Shown: positions 49,952-60,163, counted from the first letter of the stretch. The stretch is DNA of 64,000 bases from Bacteroidota bacterium (GCA_002746975.1 NVXE01000004.1:8187-72186), one strand, 5' to 3'. A program made the numbers and translations. Notes: a model not told the origin generated them from the letters alone.

Positions 49952-51811
49952 ATGAGAAGTATCTTCATTTTCACGGGTTGTATTTTTCTTTTCAATTCGA
50001 ATTTTTCAGCCCAAACCACTCCTCACACGGACTATATCGGTACTGGCCACATGACTGGCGTAACGATAACTACTAGTGGTACTGGATTACTTGGAGAGGG
50101 GGTGAATACTTTGAATGGTTCGGGGATGGACATACAACTTCGAAACGCCTCGAGATTTTTAGGGCAAGCAACTACGGGGGTGAATTTTGAAGAGATTGAA
50201 TCTCTGTCTGAACAAGGGTTTGAGAACTGGATAGACGAGCAACTTCTTATGCCCGAGATGAGTTATATTGATACTACTAGAATGGTTTGGGACCATTTCG
50301 TACAAGCATATTATGATCAGTGGGGAGAAATAGTGATTAACGGAAATGAAGACGTTTACCCTGAAAGTTTTTATTGGCGTATGGCCTGGTGGAATAACGC
50401 GATGCATGGAGAAGACCTTCTGAGGCAGAAGATGGCTTTGGCATTGAGTGAGATTTTAATTGCTTCTGAGGCTTCGGATTTACAATTTGATGCATTTGGT
50501 ATGGCATCTTATTACGATGTGCTTTATTCGAACGCATTAGGGAATTTCCGCGATTTGCTTGAGGAGGTGACATATCATCCGGCTATGGGATATTACCTGA
50601 GCTACATAAATAACTCCCCTACAATCGAAGAGGAAAACATTCATCCCGATGAGAATTATGCTAGGGAGATTATGCAGTTATTTACTATAGGACTTTACGA
50701 GCTCGAAATAGATGGAACGATAATAACCGACTCAGAGGGCGTCCCTGTTCCGACTTACGATAATAGTGATATTGGCGAACTAGCGAGGGTGTTTACCGGC
50801 CTAGGACCGGCTCAATATTGGGCGCCTTGGGTTGACTATTCAGAGGAAATCGTTGAATGGGGGGTTTGGTATAACACAGTGCCCTACATAAATTCCACAA
50901 TGCCTATGGTTATGTTCAATTCGTGGCACGAGGTGGGGGTGAAACACCTATTAAATGGAGCTGCTACCATGGAGGGCGCAACAGGAGAGCAAGACATCAC
51001 TATGGCGCTGGATAACCTATTTTACCATCAAAACACAGCACCTTTTATTAGCAGATTATTGATTCAAAGGCTTGTAAAATCAAACCCTACTCCAGAGTAC
51101 ATTCAAAGAGTAGCTGAAGTTTTTGTTAATAATGGTGAGGGAGTTAAGGGAGATTTGTCAGCTGTTGCGAAGGCGATTTTACTCGATCCGGAAGCTAGAG
51201 ATTGTGAGTGGATTAGTGATGAAAATAGCGGGAAGATGCGTGAGCCGATGATTCGATATATTCAATTGTTGAAAGCGTTTGATGCTTCTAATGAATCGGG
51301 CAAGATGTGGAGCGTGGGCTGGATTACTAATGAGTTAGGCCAAAACCCAATGGCGTCTCCCTCTGTATTTAACTTCTTTCTACCTTCATATGCTCCATCT
51401 GGGCCTGTTATGGATGCCGGTTTAGTTGCACCGGAGTTTGAACTATTAAATTCAGCGATTGCTATAAAGTATATAAACCTAATTTCTGATATGTTCTTCG
51501 GAGATATTTTTATGGAAACACTCACATTAGCAAATCCAGAAGATGTAGGGTATCCTTGGTGGGATGTAGGTTTTGACGATTCACCAGACCACGTAAGTTT
51601 GGATTTCAGTGACGAGCTTTCTCTAGCTTCCACCGACTTACCGGCTATGCTAGATAGATTGAACATTCTTCTTGCTGGAGGGACGCTCTCATCTGAAACT
51701 ATTGATACTATAATAAGCACCGTTGACTACTCGTTTCTAGAGCCTGGGGAGAAGCTAAAGCTAGCTACGTATTTGCTACTGATATCTCCTGATTATATAA
51801 TCCAAAAGTGA
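49952..51811 (+). CDS. DUF1800 family protein
   Basis: The 619-residue protein has a signal peptide (cleavage near FSAQ, residue 23). The DUF1800 hallmarks are ASRFLGQATTGVNFEEIE near residues 65-82, LLRQKMALALSEILIAS near 158-174 and NYARE-IMQLFTIGLYELE near 233-250. It lacks a sorting domain. DUF1800 genes are regularly paired with DUF1501 genes in many phyla, but neither has a known reaction. Here the pair is translationally close: the DUF1501 ATG is 5 bases after this stop. An envelope location is likely. Confidence 0.88.
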   Translation: MRSIFIFTGCIFLFNSNFSAQTTPHTDYIGTGHMTGVTITTSGTGLLGEGVNTLNGSGMDIQLRNASRFLGQATTGVNFEEIESLSEQGFENWIDEQLLMPEMSYIDTTRMVWDHFVQAYYDQWGEIVINGNEDVYPESFYWRMAWWNNAMHGEDLLRQKMALALSEILIASEASDLQFDAFGMASYYDVLYSNALGNFRDLLEEVTYHPAMGYYLSYINNSPTIEEENIHPDENYAREIMQLFTIGLYELEIDGTIITDSEGVPVPTYDNSDIGELARVFTGLGPAQYWAPWVDYSEEIVEWGVWYNTVPYINSTMPMVMFNSWHEVGVKHLLNGAATMEGATGEQDITMALDNLFYHQNTAPFISRLLIQRLVKSNPTPEYIQRVAEVFVNNGEGVKGDLSAVAKAILLDPEARDCEWISDENSGKMREPMIRYIQLLKAFDASNESGKMWSVGWITNELGQNPMASPSVFNFFLPSYAPSGPVMDAGLVAPEFELLNSAIAIKYINLISDMFFGDIFMETLTLANPEDVGYPWWDVGFDDSPDHVSLDFSDELSLASTDLPAMLDRLNILLAGGTLSSETIDTIISTVDYSFLEPGEKLKLATYLLLISPDYIIQK

Positions 51812-51816
51812 TCCCT

Positions 51817-53208
51817 ATGTCGAAGAAAAGAAAAATTTCAAGAAGGAAATTCATTGCGAATACAGGGTGTGCAGCAATGGGGTCAACAGCGTTTCTATCG
51901 TCATTTACCACTTTGGGAATGATGAACTCTCTAGTGGCTCCACCTCCTCCAGACGATTACAGAGCGCTAGTGTGTATCCTTCTTGCTGGAGGAAATGATT
52001 CGTACAATATGGTAGTACCTACCACGTCAGAGCCTTATAATGTTTATGCGAATACACGTTCTAATTTGGCCCTGCCTTCGGGTAGTTTACTCCCCTTGAA
52101 CTACACTGACTCAGCGGGAATTAACTACGGGCTTAACCCCGCTATGCCGGAGGTAGCGAACATGTTTAATTCTGGTCGAGCGGCCGTGATTGCAAACGTA
52201 GGAACCCTTATCGAACCTGTTACGAAAGCTCAAATTTTAGCAGGCACCGCACCACTTCCACTTGGACTAATGTCTCATGCTGATCAGTCAAGGCATTGGC
52301 AAACGTCAATACCACAAACCCGTTCTGCAAAAGGATGGGGAGGGAAGGTGGCTGATATTTTGGCCTCAGGGAATACGAATCAAGATATGTCTATGAATCT
52401 TTCTCTTGCAGGAACGAATCTATGGCAATCGGGTAATATTGTAGATGAATTTGCAATAACTTCTCAGGGAAGCGTCGGAATAAATATCCTGGGTGATACG
52501 GACCCGTTTGCTGTACTGGTCGGTAATGGAATTACTAGTATTTTGGATCAACAATACTCTGATATTTTAAAGCAAACTTATGCGAATAAGGTGAATTCAT
52601 CCCAAAACCAACACGATGTATTCACTGCTGCGCTTGACACCTTATCGCCTCTATCTACTCAGTTTGCTAACACTCAAATTTCGGAACAATTAAACATGGT
52701 AGCGAAGAGTATTGCAGTTTCTGGAGGATTAGGGATGGAGAGACAGACCTATTATATCCAACTATCGGGATTTGACAATCATGGGGAGGTCCTAAATAAT
52801 CAAGGGGCGCAACTTTCTTTACTTAGCGCGGCTATAGGGTCGTTCTATGAGGCAATGGACGAACTGGGGATTGCAGAAAAAGTTACGACGTTTACAATTT
52901 CTGACTTCGCTCGAACCCTGACCTCTAATGGAAGTGGCTCTGACCATGCATGGGGAGGTAACGCTCTAGTTTTCGGTGGCGCCGTTAATGGAGGACAGAT
53001 CTATGGCCAGTACCCTTCTCTCGATCTAGGCGGAGTTCTCGAAGTGGGCAACGGAGTTCTTATTCCAGAAATTTCGACAGATCAATATTTCGCTGAGCTC
53101 GCACTTTGGCTAGGCGTACTGCCTTCATCGCTCCCAGATATTTTCCCGAACGTAGAAAATTTCTACACCCCAGGAACCGGAAATCCCGTAGGATTCATGA
53201 ATATTTAA
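51817..53208 (+). CDS. DUF1501 family protein with Tat signal
   Basis: The 463-residue protein starts with a twin-arginine signal (KISRRKFIANTG) and a hydrophobic stretch, so it is probably exported folded. DUF1501 belongs to the alkaline-phosphatase/sulfatase-like fold. The hallmark ILLAGGNDSYNMVVP lies near 51-65 and a SDFARTLTSNGSGSDHAWGGN segment near 361-381, where metal-binding Asp and His residues are expected. ATG 51817 is used; a GTG at 51808 would add three residues. It forms a module with the DUF1800 gene upstream and the T9SS protein downstream. Confidence 0.88.
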   Translation: MSKKRKISRRKFIANTGCAAMGSTAFLSSFTTLGMMNSLVAPPPPDDYRALVCILLAGGNDSYNMVVPTTSEPYNVYANTRSNLALPSGSLLPLNYTDSAGINYGLNPAMPEVANMFNSGRAAVIANVGTLIEPVTKAQILAGTAPLPLGLMSHADQSRHWQTSIPQTRSAKGWGGKVADILASGNTNQDMSMNLSLAGTNLWQSGNIVDEFAITSQGSVGINILGDTDPFAVLVGNGITSILDQQYSDILKQTYANKVNSSQNQHDVFTAALDTLSPLSTQFANTQISEQLNMVAKSIAVSGGLGMERQTYYIQLSGFDNHGEVLNNQGAQLSLLSAAIGSFYEAMDELGIAEKVTTFTISDFARTLTSNGSGSDHAWGGNALVFGGAVNGGQIYGQYPSLDLGGVLEVGNGVLIPEISTDQYFAELALWLGVLPSSLPDIFPNVENFYTPGTGNPVGFMNI

Positions 53209-53218
53209 TCTCCTCGAC

Positions 53219-53959
53219 ATGAAAAAATTACAAAATTTACTCTTATCGGGACTAGTTCTTTTCGCGATTCCTTTTTCATCTTTTGCACAACAATGTGAAG
53301 GGGCGCATTCGTCATCCCAAGATGATTCTTGGCTTTCTTGTGTCGAAACAGAAAACCCTAACCCAGACAGATCGGAAGGTCACTGGATTCTTTATGATTT
53401 CGGGAATTATTATGAATTAAACGAGTCTCATTTTTGGAATTATAACGTTTTTGGCGAAACAGATAGAGGGGTTGCAAACATGGTAGTCGATTGGTCTGTT
53501 GATGGGGTGACATGGAATTGGTGGGGTGACATAAACCTAGAAGAAGCTTCAGGCACAGACACCTACTTCGGAGAGCCAGGCCCAAATTTTGGGGGCTTAG
53601 TTGTAAGATATTTACTACTATCTATTACTTCGAATCACGGAGGGAATTGCTATGGTTTTTCAGAACTTAAACTTGACGTAAACCCAGGTGTTGTGGATAT
53701 AGAAGAAGTTTCAGTAGCGACATTTGAGTTTGGAATTCACCCAAACCCTGCAAAAGATCAAACTACTATTCAAATCGAAGACTTTAACGGTTCAACCGTA
53801 AATTTATATAATCCCGTGGGACAAATAGTAGCTACTTATCATCCATCTAATGTAACGACGAAATTAGACATTAAGACCCTCGCTTCAGGATCTTATATGG
53901 TCGAAGTAATCGATGCTTCTGGAGTAAAGGCGGCAAAACGACTGAATGTAATTCAGTAA
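53219..53959 (+). CDS. Secreted F5/8 type C-like protein with T9SS type A domain
   Basis: The 246-residue protein has a signal peptide ending SSFAQ (residue 24). A compact domain (about 25-158) with GHWILYDFGNYYELNESHFWN, VDWSVDGVTWNWWGD and a C-terminal CYGFSELKLDV has the layout of discoidin/F5/8 type C carbohydrate-binding modules. A type A sorting domain follows (IHPNPAKDQ to the end). It probably binds a glycan at the cell surface. It is the last gene of the 48316-53959 run, 10 bases after DUF1501. Confidence 0.82.
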   Translation: MKKLQNLLLSGLVLFAIPFSSFAQQCEGAHSSSQDDSWLSCVETENPNPDRSEGHWILYDFGNYYELNESHFWNYNVFGETDRGVANMVVDWSVDGVTWNWWGDINLEEASGTDTYFGEPGPNFGGLVVRYLLLSITSNHGGNCYGFSELKLDVNPGVVDIEEVSVATFEFGIHPNPAKDQTTIQIEDFNGSTVNLYNPVGQIVATYHPSNVTTKLDIKTLASGSYMVEVIDASGVKAAKRLNVIQ

Positions 53960-53977
53960 TACCAAAGTGTCTATAAA

Positions 53978-56173
53978 TCAAACACAGACTTGACCAAACT
54001 CAGAAAGTATTGAAAGCAAGTCACTTACATTCACAAATCCGTCCCCTGTAACATCTGCGATACAATTAGAAGTACACCCAAATTCAGCAAGTACATCTAA
54101 TAAATCCCCTACGTTTACTACACCGTCTCCGTTTACATCGTTAGTACAAAAACACGTAATAGGTGCTGTGAATAAGGTATTAAAACTAGCGCTACATGTT
54201 GCGTTATCAGAGAAACTGACATCTAAATTTACAGGCAATCCGTTGGATAAGAGGTTTTGTAATGTGAGTGTTACTTGAGCGATTCCGTCGAAAGAAAGTA
54301 AAGGATAAAGGAGAGCGAGGTTGAAGTTTTGTCCATTTAGATTTATAGTGCCTGTTACTGGAGCATTTAATAAAACTAGGTCAACATCCTGTGTGTATAA
54401 ATTTAACGGTGCGGTACATCCAGAGGAAGCTCCAGATGTTGCTGATACTACGGTACATTCATAAGGTGTATAAAGCCATTCATTTAAGCCAAACCCTCCA
54501 ATTCCATTATATGTAAAAGGAGGTTCCCCCAAGATAAATGTATTATTAGTCCAAACATTATCTACAGAGGCGCTGAGTTCAAGTGAATGATTAGCGCTGC
54601 CCCATTGTAGATAGTCGATAATTTGGCTTACAGGATTAACAATGGCTAACTCCCCTTTGCTAACTACGTTAAATTCAGGGGTCCATTCAGGCCAAACTAA
54701 AGATACAGTATCCCCAGAATTCACCACACTTCCTATAGGGAGTAGCGTCCCTAAATCAGTGCTTAGATTTTCAGAATAAAAAGAGAATCCGTCTAGGACT
54801 GCTCCACAATTACCAGTATTTCTAATAGAAATAGTTTTAGTTATAGGGTTAACTTCTACAAGTCTTAGGTCTAGGCAACATGGGTCTATAGCTGTATATG
54901 CAGCTGGGAAAGTTGAGATACAATCGGGTTGACTTGTAAAGTATACCTCTACATCTACAGGTAGCCCATCAGCTGGTTGGTTAACCAAAGTAATCGTCTG
55001 AGGACTAGTTCCTATCGCATGAGAAGTTCCATTAACTACAATAACCCCTGTAGTAGGGTTGTTTTCATATGTAACGATTACTTGTTGTGTGTAAGTACTA
55101 TTAATTGGATTACAAGGTAATTGTAATCCTGAAACAGCCGAAAGAATTCCACAAGTAACGATTTGGGTATCCCACCCCATATCTGCGAACATTCCTTTAA
55201 CAACAGGACCTGGATCGTGAATGGCTTCAGCAGTTCCTAGAAAAGGGGTCATTAGTGAATTTTCAGAGCCAGACAGGTATGAACTTTCTCGGAGGTGAGA
55301 AAAACTAGACCCGGTATTCCAATTTGTAGGAGCGTAAAGCCTAGGTCTCCCTATAGTAGAGCCTGCACCGCCTTCTACGCCATTCCAGAAAAGCCCATCG
55401 CTCTGTAGTGCATCACCTAAAGAAACAGTGCCGCTATTATAACTGAGTATGCTAGTACCGTCAGTAGTTTCTACGAATACGTCGTAAATTAAAGGAATAC
55501 CGCTTAGCCCTATAAAGCCAGAGGTGCCATTATGTGATGCACTACCTATAAATCCTAGACCATGCCCCACTTCATGGAGAGCAACAGTAACGAAATCATA
55601 TTTAGATGAGGGTGTGTTACCGTCTAGGCCGTAATACCAATTAATAACATCTCCAAACGTAATTGCAATATCAGGTTGACCAGGTGAAAGGTCGCTAACT
55701 GAAAGGGAATTCGCTAAAGCACCTGCGTAGAGTCGGTTACTTAACGGAGCCCCGCTAAAATTAGAATGGACCGTCTCAGGCCCTGCCTGTGCGAGAACAC
55801 CTGCTCCTAGGCTCCCCCAGTTTGCTTGAACCCAAATCGTTATTTGGCTATTTAGAAGTTGCCCCCATATATCCAGGGCGTACTCTAGAGCAGGTCTAGC
55901 TTCTAAAGGAAATCCCTGAGAGTAGCTTACAACTATCGTCGCAGCCCTGTCTGCACCAGGAGTAAACCACTGTGGCGGGTCAACTTTAGTAAATTCATCC
56001 CGACCTGTTCCTTTTAACCCTGGGTTGCTCAAATTACAATCCCCAGAAAGTGTATGTTCAGTAATCTTTGCTTGAAGTGAAGGTGGACCAAAAGAGGTTT
56101 GGCCTAGAACATTCACGGTATTCAATCCTATGAAAGTAAGTAGGAAAAGAACATATGTAGTCTGTTTAATCAT
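53978..56173 (-). CDS. Secreted zincin-type metalloprotease with dockerin-like C-terminus
   Basis: The 731-residue protein has a signal peptide (cleavage near VLGQ, residue 25) and an N-terminal protease-like domain (about 60-350) with HEVGHGLGF starting at His200. The HExxH zinc motif is present, but the residue where metzincins have the third His is Gly210, so the class is uncertain. Two beta domains follow, including a lamin-tail-like stretch with DGFSFYSENLSTDLGTLL. The final 55 residues hold two EF-hand-like repeats, DVNGDGVVNVGDLLDVL and DVTGDGFVNVSDLLSIL, in a dockerin type I arrangement. No T9SS domain is present. Confidence 0.82.
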   Translation of the reverse strand: MIKQTTYVLFLLTFIGLNTVNVLGQTSFGPPSLQAKITEHTLSGDCNLSNPGLKGTGRDEFTKVDPPQWFTPGADRAATIVVSYSQGFPLEARPALEYALDIWGQLLNSQITIWVQANWGSLGAGVLAQAGPETVHSNFSGAPLSNRLYAGALANSLSVSDLSPGQPDIAITFGDVINWYYGLDGNTPSSKYDFVTVALHEVGHGLGFIGSASHNGTSGFIGLSGIPLIYDVFVETTDGTSILSYNSGTVSLGDALQSDGLFWNGVEGGAGSTIGRPRLYAPTNWNTGSSFSHLRESSYLSGSENSLMTPFLGTAEAIHDPGPVVKGMFADMGWDTQIVTCGILSAVSGLQLPCNPINSTYTQQVIVTYENNPTTGVIVVNGTSHAIGTSPQTITLVNQPADGLPVDVEVYFTSQPDCISTFPAAYTAIDPCCLDLRLVEVNPITKTISIRNTGNCGAVLDGFSFYSENLSTDLGTLLPIGSVVNSGDTVSLVWPEWTPEFNVVSKGELAIVNPVSQIIDYLQWGSANHSLELSASVDNVWTNNTFILGEPPFTYNGIGGFGLNEWLYTPYECTVVSATSGASSGCTAPLNLYTQDVDLVLLNAPVTGTINLNGQNFNLALLYPLLSFDGIAQVTLTLQNLLSNGLPVNLDVSFSDNATCSASFNTLFTAPITCFCTNDVNGDGVVNVGDLLDVLAEFGCTSNCIADVTGDGFVNVSDLLSILSEFGQVCV

Positions 56174-56252
56174 ATCGTATTCATAGAGTGCAACTATTAA
56201 GATACGATGAAAAGTTTATAGATGTTTCATCGAAGCGATAATTATGTGTTGC

Positions 56253-56897
56253 CTATGACATTGCAACGACTTCCTTTACTTCAGAGAGCTTTGATATTAG
56301 TAGAGTTTCGATGCCGCCTTTAAGTGTTTCTGTAGATGATGGACACCCTGCACAAGCTCCTTTTAGCTGAACATAAACCACTCCTTCTTTGAACCCCACG
56401 AAATGTATTGCTCCTCCGTCCTGCTCAACAGCCGGTCTTACGAATTCATTTAGTAGCCCTACAATAGCCTCGTCGTATTCAGAAACAGAAATATCGTTCG
56501 CTGTGATAAACTCTGCGGGATCTAAGATTGATTTATTATCTGTATTACCACTCTCATCATAATTGCTCAAAAGTGCAACCTTATCATCTTCTACAGCGTG
56601 CTCATTTTCTTCAAGCCACTCTCGGATATATTCACGAAGTTGCATTACTATCATCTCCCAACCTAGTGACTCGTCCTTAGTCACAGAAACGATAGTTCCA
56701 CTAATAAAGACAGCTGAAACGAAAGGGAAATGAAATAATTCAGTTGCTAGTGGAGAACAAACCTTAGCTTCTTCGGCGCTCATAAACTCTAGTTGATGAA
56801 GCCCTGAAACGAGATCTCTATCGACGACAAATTTCATTACTGAAGGGTTTGGAGTCATTTCTGCGTAAACGGCAGTTGGGATTTTCTTCTTTTCCAT
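56253..56897 (-). CDS. nfu: Nfu/NifU-type Fe-S carrier
   Basis: It transfers Fe-S clusters to target proteins. The 214-residue protein has an N-terminal Nfu_N domain (residues 8-95, with TPNPSVMKFVVDR and LFHFPFVSAVFISG). A C-terminal NifU domain (about 143-214) has RPAVEQDGGAIHFVGF and the cluster-binding CAGC, Cys182 and Cys185. The architecture matches eukaryotic NFU1 and alphaproteobacterial relatives. With sufABCDS, sufE and the DUF59 gene it makes four separate Fe-S biogenesis loci in this window. A TAACTTGC box lies about 20-30 bases upstream of the ATG. Confidence 0.93.
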   Translation of the reverse strand: MEKKKIPTAVYAEMTPNPSVMKFVVDRDLVSGLHQLEFMSAEEAKVCSPLATELFHFPFVSAVFISGTIVSVTKDESLGWEMIVMQLREYIREWLEENEHAVEDDKVALLSNYDESGNTDNKSILDPAEFITANDISVSEYDEAIVGLLNEFVRPAVEQDGGAIHFVGFKEGVVYVQLKGACAGCPSSTETLKGGIETLLISKLSEVKEVVAMS

Positions 56898-56977
56898 TAC
56901 TTAATGAGTTGAATGCGCAAGTTACCTCCGAAAATGACTTATGATTCCCTTTGAGGTGTTAACTTCGACCCTCAGAC

Positions 56978-59900
56978 ATGCAACAAATGCGAAATTTTAT
57001 ATTCCTGCTCAGCGCAACTTTCTTTTCGATTACAATTTCAGCACAAACACCTGCTGTTCCGTCCTCAACATTCCCGGTAAATGGTACTATCGACAAGCAT
57101 ATCGTTAAAACGGTTCTCGAACATGCTACGATTCACGTTGATGCAAACACGGTGCTTGAAGATGCAACTTTGGTTCTTTTTAGAGGCCAAATAGAGGCTA
57201 TTAACCCCCTTTCGATATCTGGGCCTGCCGTTAGGCTTGACCTTTCAGGATATCATCTATACCCCTCATTCGTCGATTTACACTCCTCATACGGGCTTCC
57301 AAAAGTCAAGCCCGGAGAGTGGTCGAGAACCCCGCAGTATGAGTCGAACGTGAAAGGAGCGTACGGATGGAATCAAGCGATACGGCCTGAAATAGATGCG
57401 GCTCAAAAATTCGTTCCCAATGCGAAATCAGCGAAGTTACTGCGCGAAGCTGGGTTCGGTGCTGTCCTAACTCACGTGCCAGACGGTATCGTTAGAGGAA
57501 CAGGTGCTTTAGTCATGCCTGTCGACGATGCTCGCCAGGCCGTTTTACGCCCCTTAGCGACGTCACATTTCAGCTTTCGCAAAGGCTCGTCGAGACAGAG
57601 TTACCCGAGTTCATTAATGGGAGCAACAGCTCTACTACGCCAGACTTTTTACGATGCGGTTTGGTATGAATCTGCATCTAAATTAGACCTCGCAGGAGGA
57701 ACGAATTTGAGCCTTGAGGCCTACAATTCTAACTTAAAACTTCCTGCGATATTCAGTGCCGGAAGCTGGAAGGATATACTTCGAGCCGAAGTTGTGGCGG
57801 ACGAATTAAACCTCGATTACATTCTTCTAGGCGGGGGAGATGGGTATAAAAGGGCGGATGCAATTAAGGCAGAGGGGTCTACATTAATCGTCCCCGTAAA
57901 TTTTCCTGAACCTTATGATTTAAGCGACCCTTACCTCGCACGTTTTATATCTCTTGCGGAACTTAAACATTGGGAACTTGCACCAAGTAATGCCTTCATT
58001 TTGAATGATGCAGGAGTACCGTTTTGTTTTACTTCGCAAGGTTTAAAAAGCCCTCTAGAATTCCTTCCAGCTGTAAGAAAAGCCGTGGAACGAGGTTTGC
58101 CAGAATCTGTGGCTCTTGCAGCCATGACATCTATCCCGGCAGACCTGATAGGGGCATCGAACTTATTAGGCTCAATTAAAGTAGGGTTAAAAGCAAATGT
58201 TTTAGTGACTGACGGTCCTATTTTTGAAGAAGAAACAAAGTTAATCGAACACTGGGTGAGCGGTACGCCTACCATTATTTTCGATCGCGATGCAGTAAAT
58301 ATTTCGGGAGAATATAATATCTCGATAGGAGGAGGGCTAGACGGAGGAGAGTCTTCAGATAAACTTAGACATATAAAAGTTACTGGAGCTCCTGGAAAGG
58401 TCGGCACAGATAAGGGGTGGACGGCAACTCATATTGTCGATGATACTACAAGCCATAAAGTATCCATTTCTTTGGATAATAGAACTATAGTTTTGGGATT
58501 CGAAACAGACGAGGGTCCGTTAAGGCTGACAGGAAATGTCTGGATGGATAGCCGGATTTGGGAAGGTGCCGCATTGTCTTCTGAAGGGAAGTGGGTTTCA
58601 TGGAGCGCGGTAAAGTCGGAGGATAAGTCTGAAGACAAGACGGAGGATAAGTCGGAGCTTGCTGCTATGTCGGACTCTAGTGCTTCAAAGTCAGAGAATA
58701 CACTTGGGCAAGTTTTTTACCCCTTCACAGCTTATGGTTCTCCAGAGACGAACTCGACTTTAGACCAAACAAAAAAAGCGGTGGTGATTCGAGGGGCTGT
58801 GGTTTGGACTTGTGAAGACGAAGGGATATTAGAGGAGGCAGACGTGCTATTGTACGACGGGAAAATTTTAGGAGTGGGAGCGAGGCTGAACGTAGCGGAA
58901 TTACTTGGCTCGGATATCGAGGTGGAAGAAATTAACGGACGAGGAATGCACGTTACGCCTGGAATAATTGACGAACACTCGCATATCGCGATTGAGCGAG
59001 GGGTGAACGAGTCTACGCAAGCGAGTAGTGCCGAGGTTTGGATAGGTCACTCTTTAAATAGCGAGGACGTAAATATTTATAGGCAACTAGCAGGAGGGGT
59101 GACGTGTGCTCAGCTTTTACATGGTTCGGCGAACCCTATCGGAGGGCAAAGCGCAATTATAAAGTTTCGTTGGGGATCACTTCCTACAGAACTTCTTTAT
59201 GAATCCGCAACTCCATTTATCAAGTTCGCCCTTGGAGAGAACGTAAAACAAAGTAATTGGGGAGATGCACAGAAGGTACGATTCCCTCAATCGAGGATGG
59301 GGGTTGAGCAAGTTTATTACGACCATTTTATTCGCGCTCGTGAATATGGCGAGTCTTTAATAAAATATCGTCACGACCTCTCAAAGACAAGTCGTCGAAC
59401 TCTTCGAGCAGGCCTAGGCCCTATCGCCCCACGCCGAGATATAGAACTCGAAACTCTACTTCAAATCCTTAACGAAGAACGCTTCGTGACTTGCCATAGT
59501 TATAGGCAAGATGAAATAAATATGCTTATGCACGTTGCCGACTCGATGAATTTCCGACTCAATACATTTACGCACATACTCGAAGGATATAAGGTCGCCG
59601 ATAAAATGAAGAAGCACGGTGCTGGCGGATCTTCGTTTAGTGATTGGTGGGCTTATAAGTACGAAGTAAAAGATGCAATTCCGTACAACGGAGCTATCCT
59701 ATACGACATGGGTATTACGACAGCTTTTAATAGCGACGATGCAGAAATGGCGCGTCGCCTTAACCAAGAAGCAGCAAAAGCGGTCAAGTACGGAAGCGTC
59801 CCAGAAGAGGAAGCCTTAAAATTCGTCACACTCAACCCCGCAAAACTTCTCCATATAGATCACCTTACGGGGTCTATTAAAGTGGGGAAGGATGCAGATA

Positions 59901-60160
59901 TCGTGGTTTGGGATGACAACCCACTAAGCATGAACGCTAGAGCCGTAAGAACCTACGTAGAAGGCGAATGCTTGTTCAGCCTGGAGCGGGACGAAGAGTT
60001 GCGGGAATTAATTAAAATCGAGCGCGCCCGACTCACAGAAAAAATGATAGCCGCAAGTTCTGGGAGTGGAGCAGGGTCTAGCAAGAAAGCTCTTCGCATA
60101 CCCTCCGAAGTATTCCGGACCCACTATCACTGTGACACTGTAACCGAGGAAAACAACTAA
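56978..60160 (+). CDS. Secreted double amidohydrolase, first half degenerate
   Basis: The 1060-residue exported protein (signal peptide to ISAQ, residue 23) holds two amidohydrolase-like domains. The first (about 45-450) has the urease-superfamily frame, but its entry motif reads VDLHSSYG, lacking the second His of HxH. The linker (about 545-570) is a Ser-Glu-Asp-Lys repeat (KSEDKSEDKTEDKSE). The second domain (about 600-1030) has IDEHSHIA, TFTHILEGYK and FNSDDAE, so its metal site looks intact. The likely reaction is hydrolysis of a C-N bond, with substrate unknown. It is followed 3 bases later by another amidohydrolase-like gene. Confidence 0.85.
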   Translation: MQQMRNFIFLLSATFFSITISAQTPAVPSSTFPVNGTIDKHIVKTVLEHATIHVDANTVLEDATLVLFRGQIEAINPLSISGPAVRLDLSGYHLYPSFVDLHSSYGLPKVKPGEWSRTPQYESNVKGAYGWNQAIRPEIDAAQKFVPNAKSAKLLREAGFGAVLTHVPDGIVRGTGALVMPVDDARQAVLRPLATSHFSFRKGSSRQSYPSSLMGATALLRQTFYDAVWYESASKLDLAGGTNLSLEAYNSNLKLPAIFSAGSWKDILRAEVVADELNLDYILLGGGDGYKRADAIKAEGSTLIVPVNFPEPYDLSDPYLARFISLAELKHWELAPSNAFILNDAGVPFCFTSQGLKSPLEFLPAVRKAVERGLPESVALAAMTSIPADLIGASNLLGSIKVGLKANVLVTDGPIFEEETKLIEHWVSGTPTIIFDRDAVNISGEYNISIGGGLDGGESSDKLRHIKVTGAPGKVGTDKGWTATHIVDDTTSHKVSISLDNRTIVLGFETDEGPLRLTGNVWMDSRIWEGAALSSEGKWVSWSAVKSEDKSEDKTEDKSELAAMSDSSASKSENTLGQVFYPFTAYGSPETNSTLDQTKKAVVIRGAVVWTCEDEGILEEADVLLYDGKILGVGARLNVAELLGSDIEVEEINGRGMHVTPGIIDEHSHIAIERGVNESTQASSAEVWIGHSLNSEDVNIYRQLAGGVTCAQLLHGSANPIGGQSAIIKFRWGSLPTELLYESATPFIKFALGENVKQSNWGDAQKVRFPQSRMGVEQVYYDHFIRAREYGESLIKYRHDLSKTSRRTLRAGLGPIAPRRDIELETLLQILNEERFVTCHSYRQDEINMLMHVADSMNFRLNTFTHILEGYKVADKMKKHGAGGSSFSDWWAYKYEVKDAIPYNGAILYDMGITTAFNSDDAEMARRLNQEAAKAVKYGSVPEEEALKFVTLNPAKLLHIDHLTGSIKVGKDADIVVWDDNPLSMNARAVRTYVEGECLFSLERDEELRELIKIERARLTEKMIAASSGSGAGSSKKALRIPSEVFRTHYHCDTVTEENN

Positions 60161-60163
60161 AAA

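Noticed and set aside
51262-51720. A 152-residue open frame antisense to the DUF1800 gene
   Set aside because: The DUF1800 frame is continuous with family motifs; the antisense has no signal, family or promoter.
58600-58670. Possible recent repeat expansion or frameshift in the 1060-residue amidohydrolase gene
   Set aside because: The KSED repeats keep the frame and form a linker between two domains; no disruption is seen.
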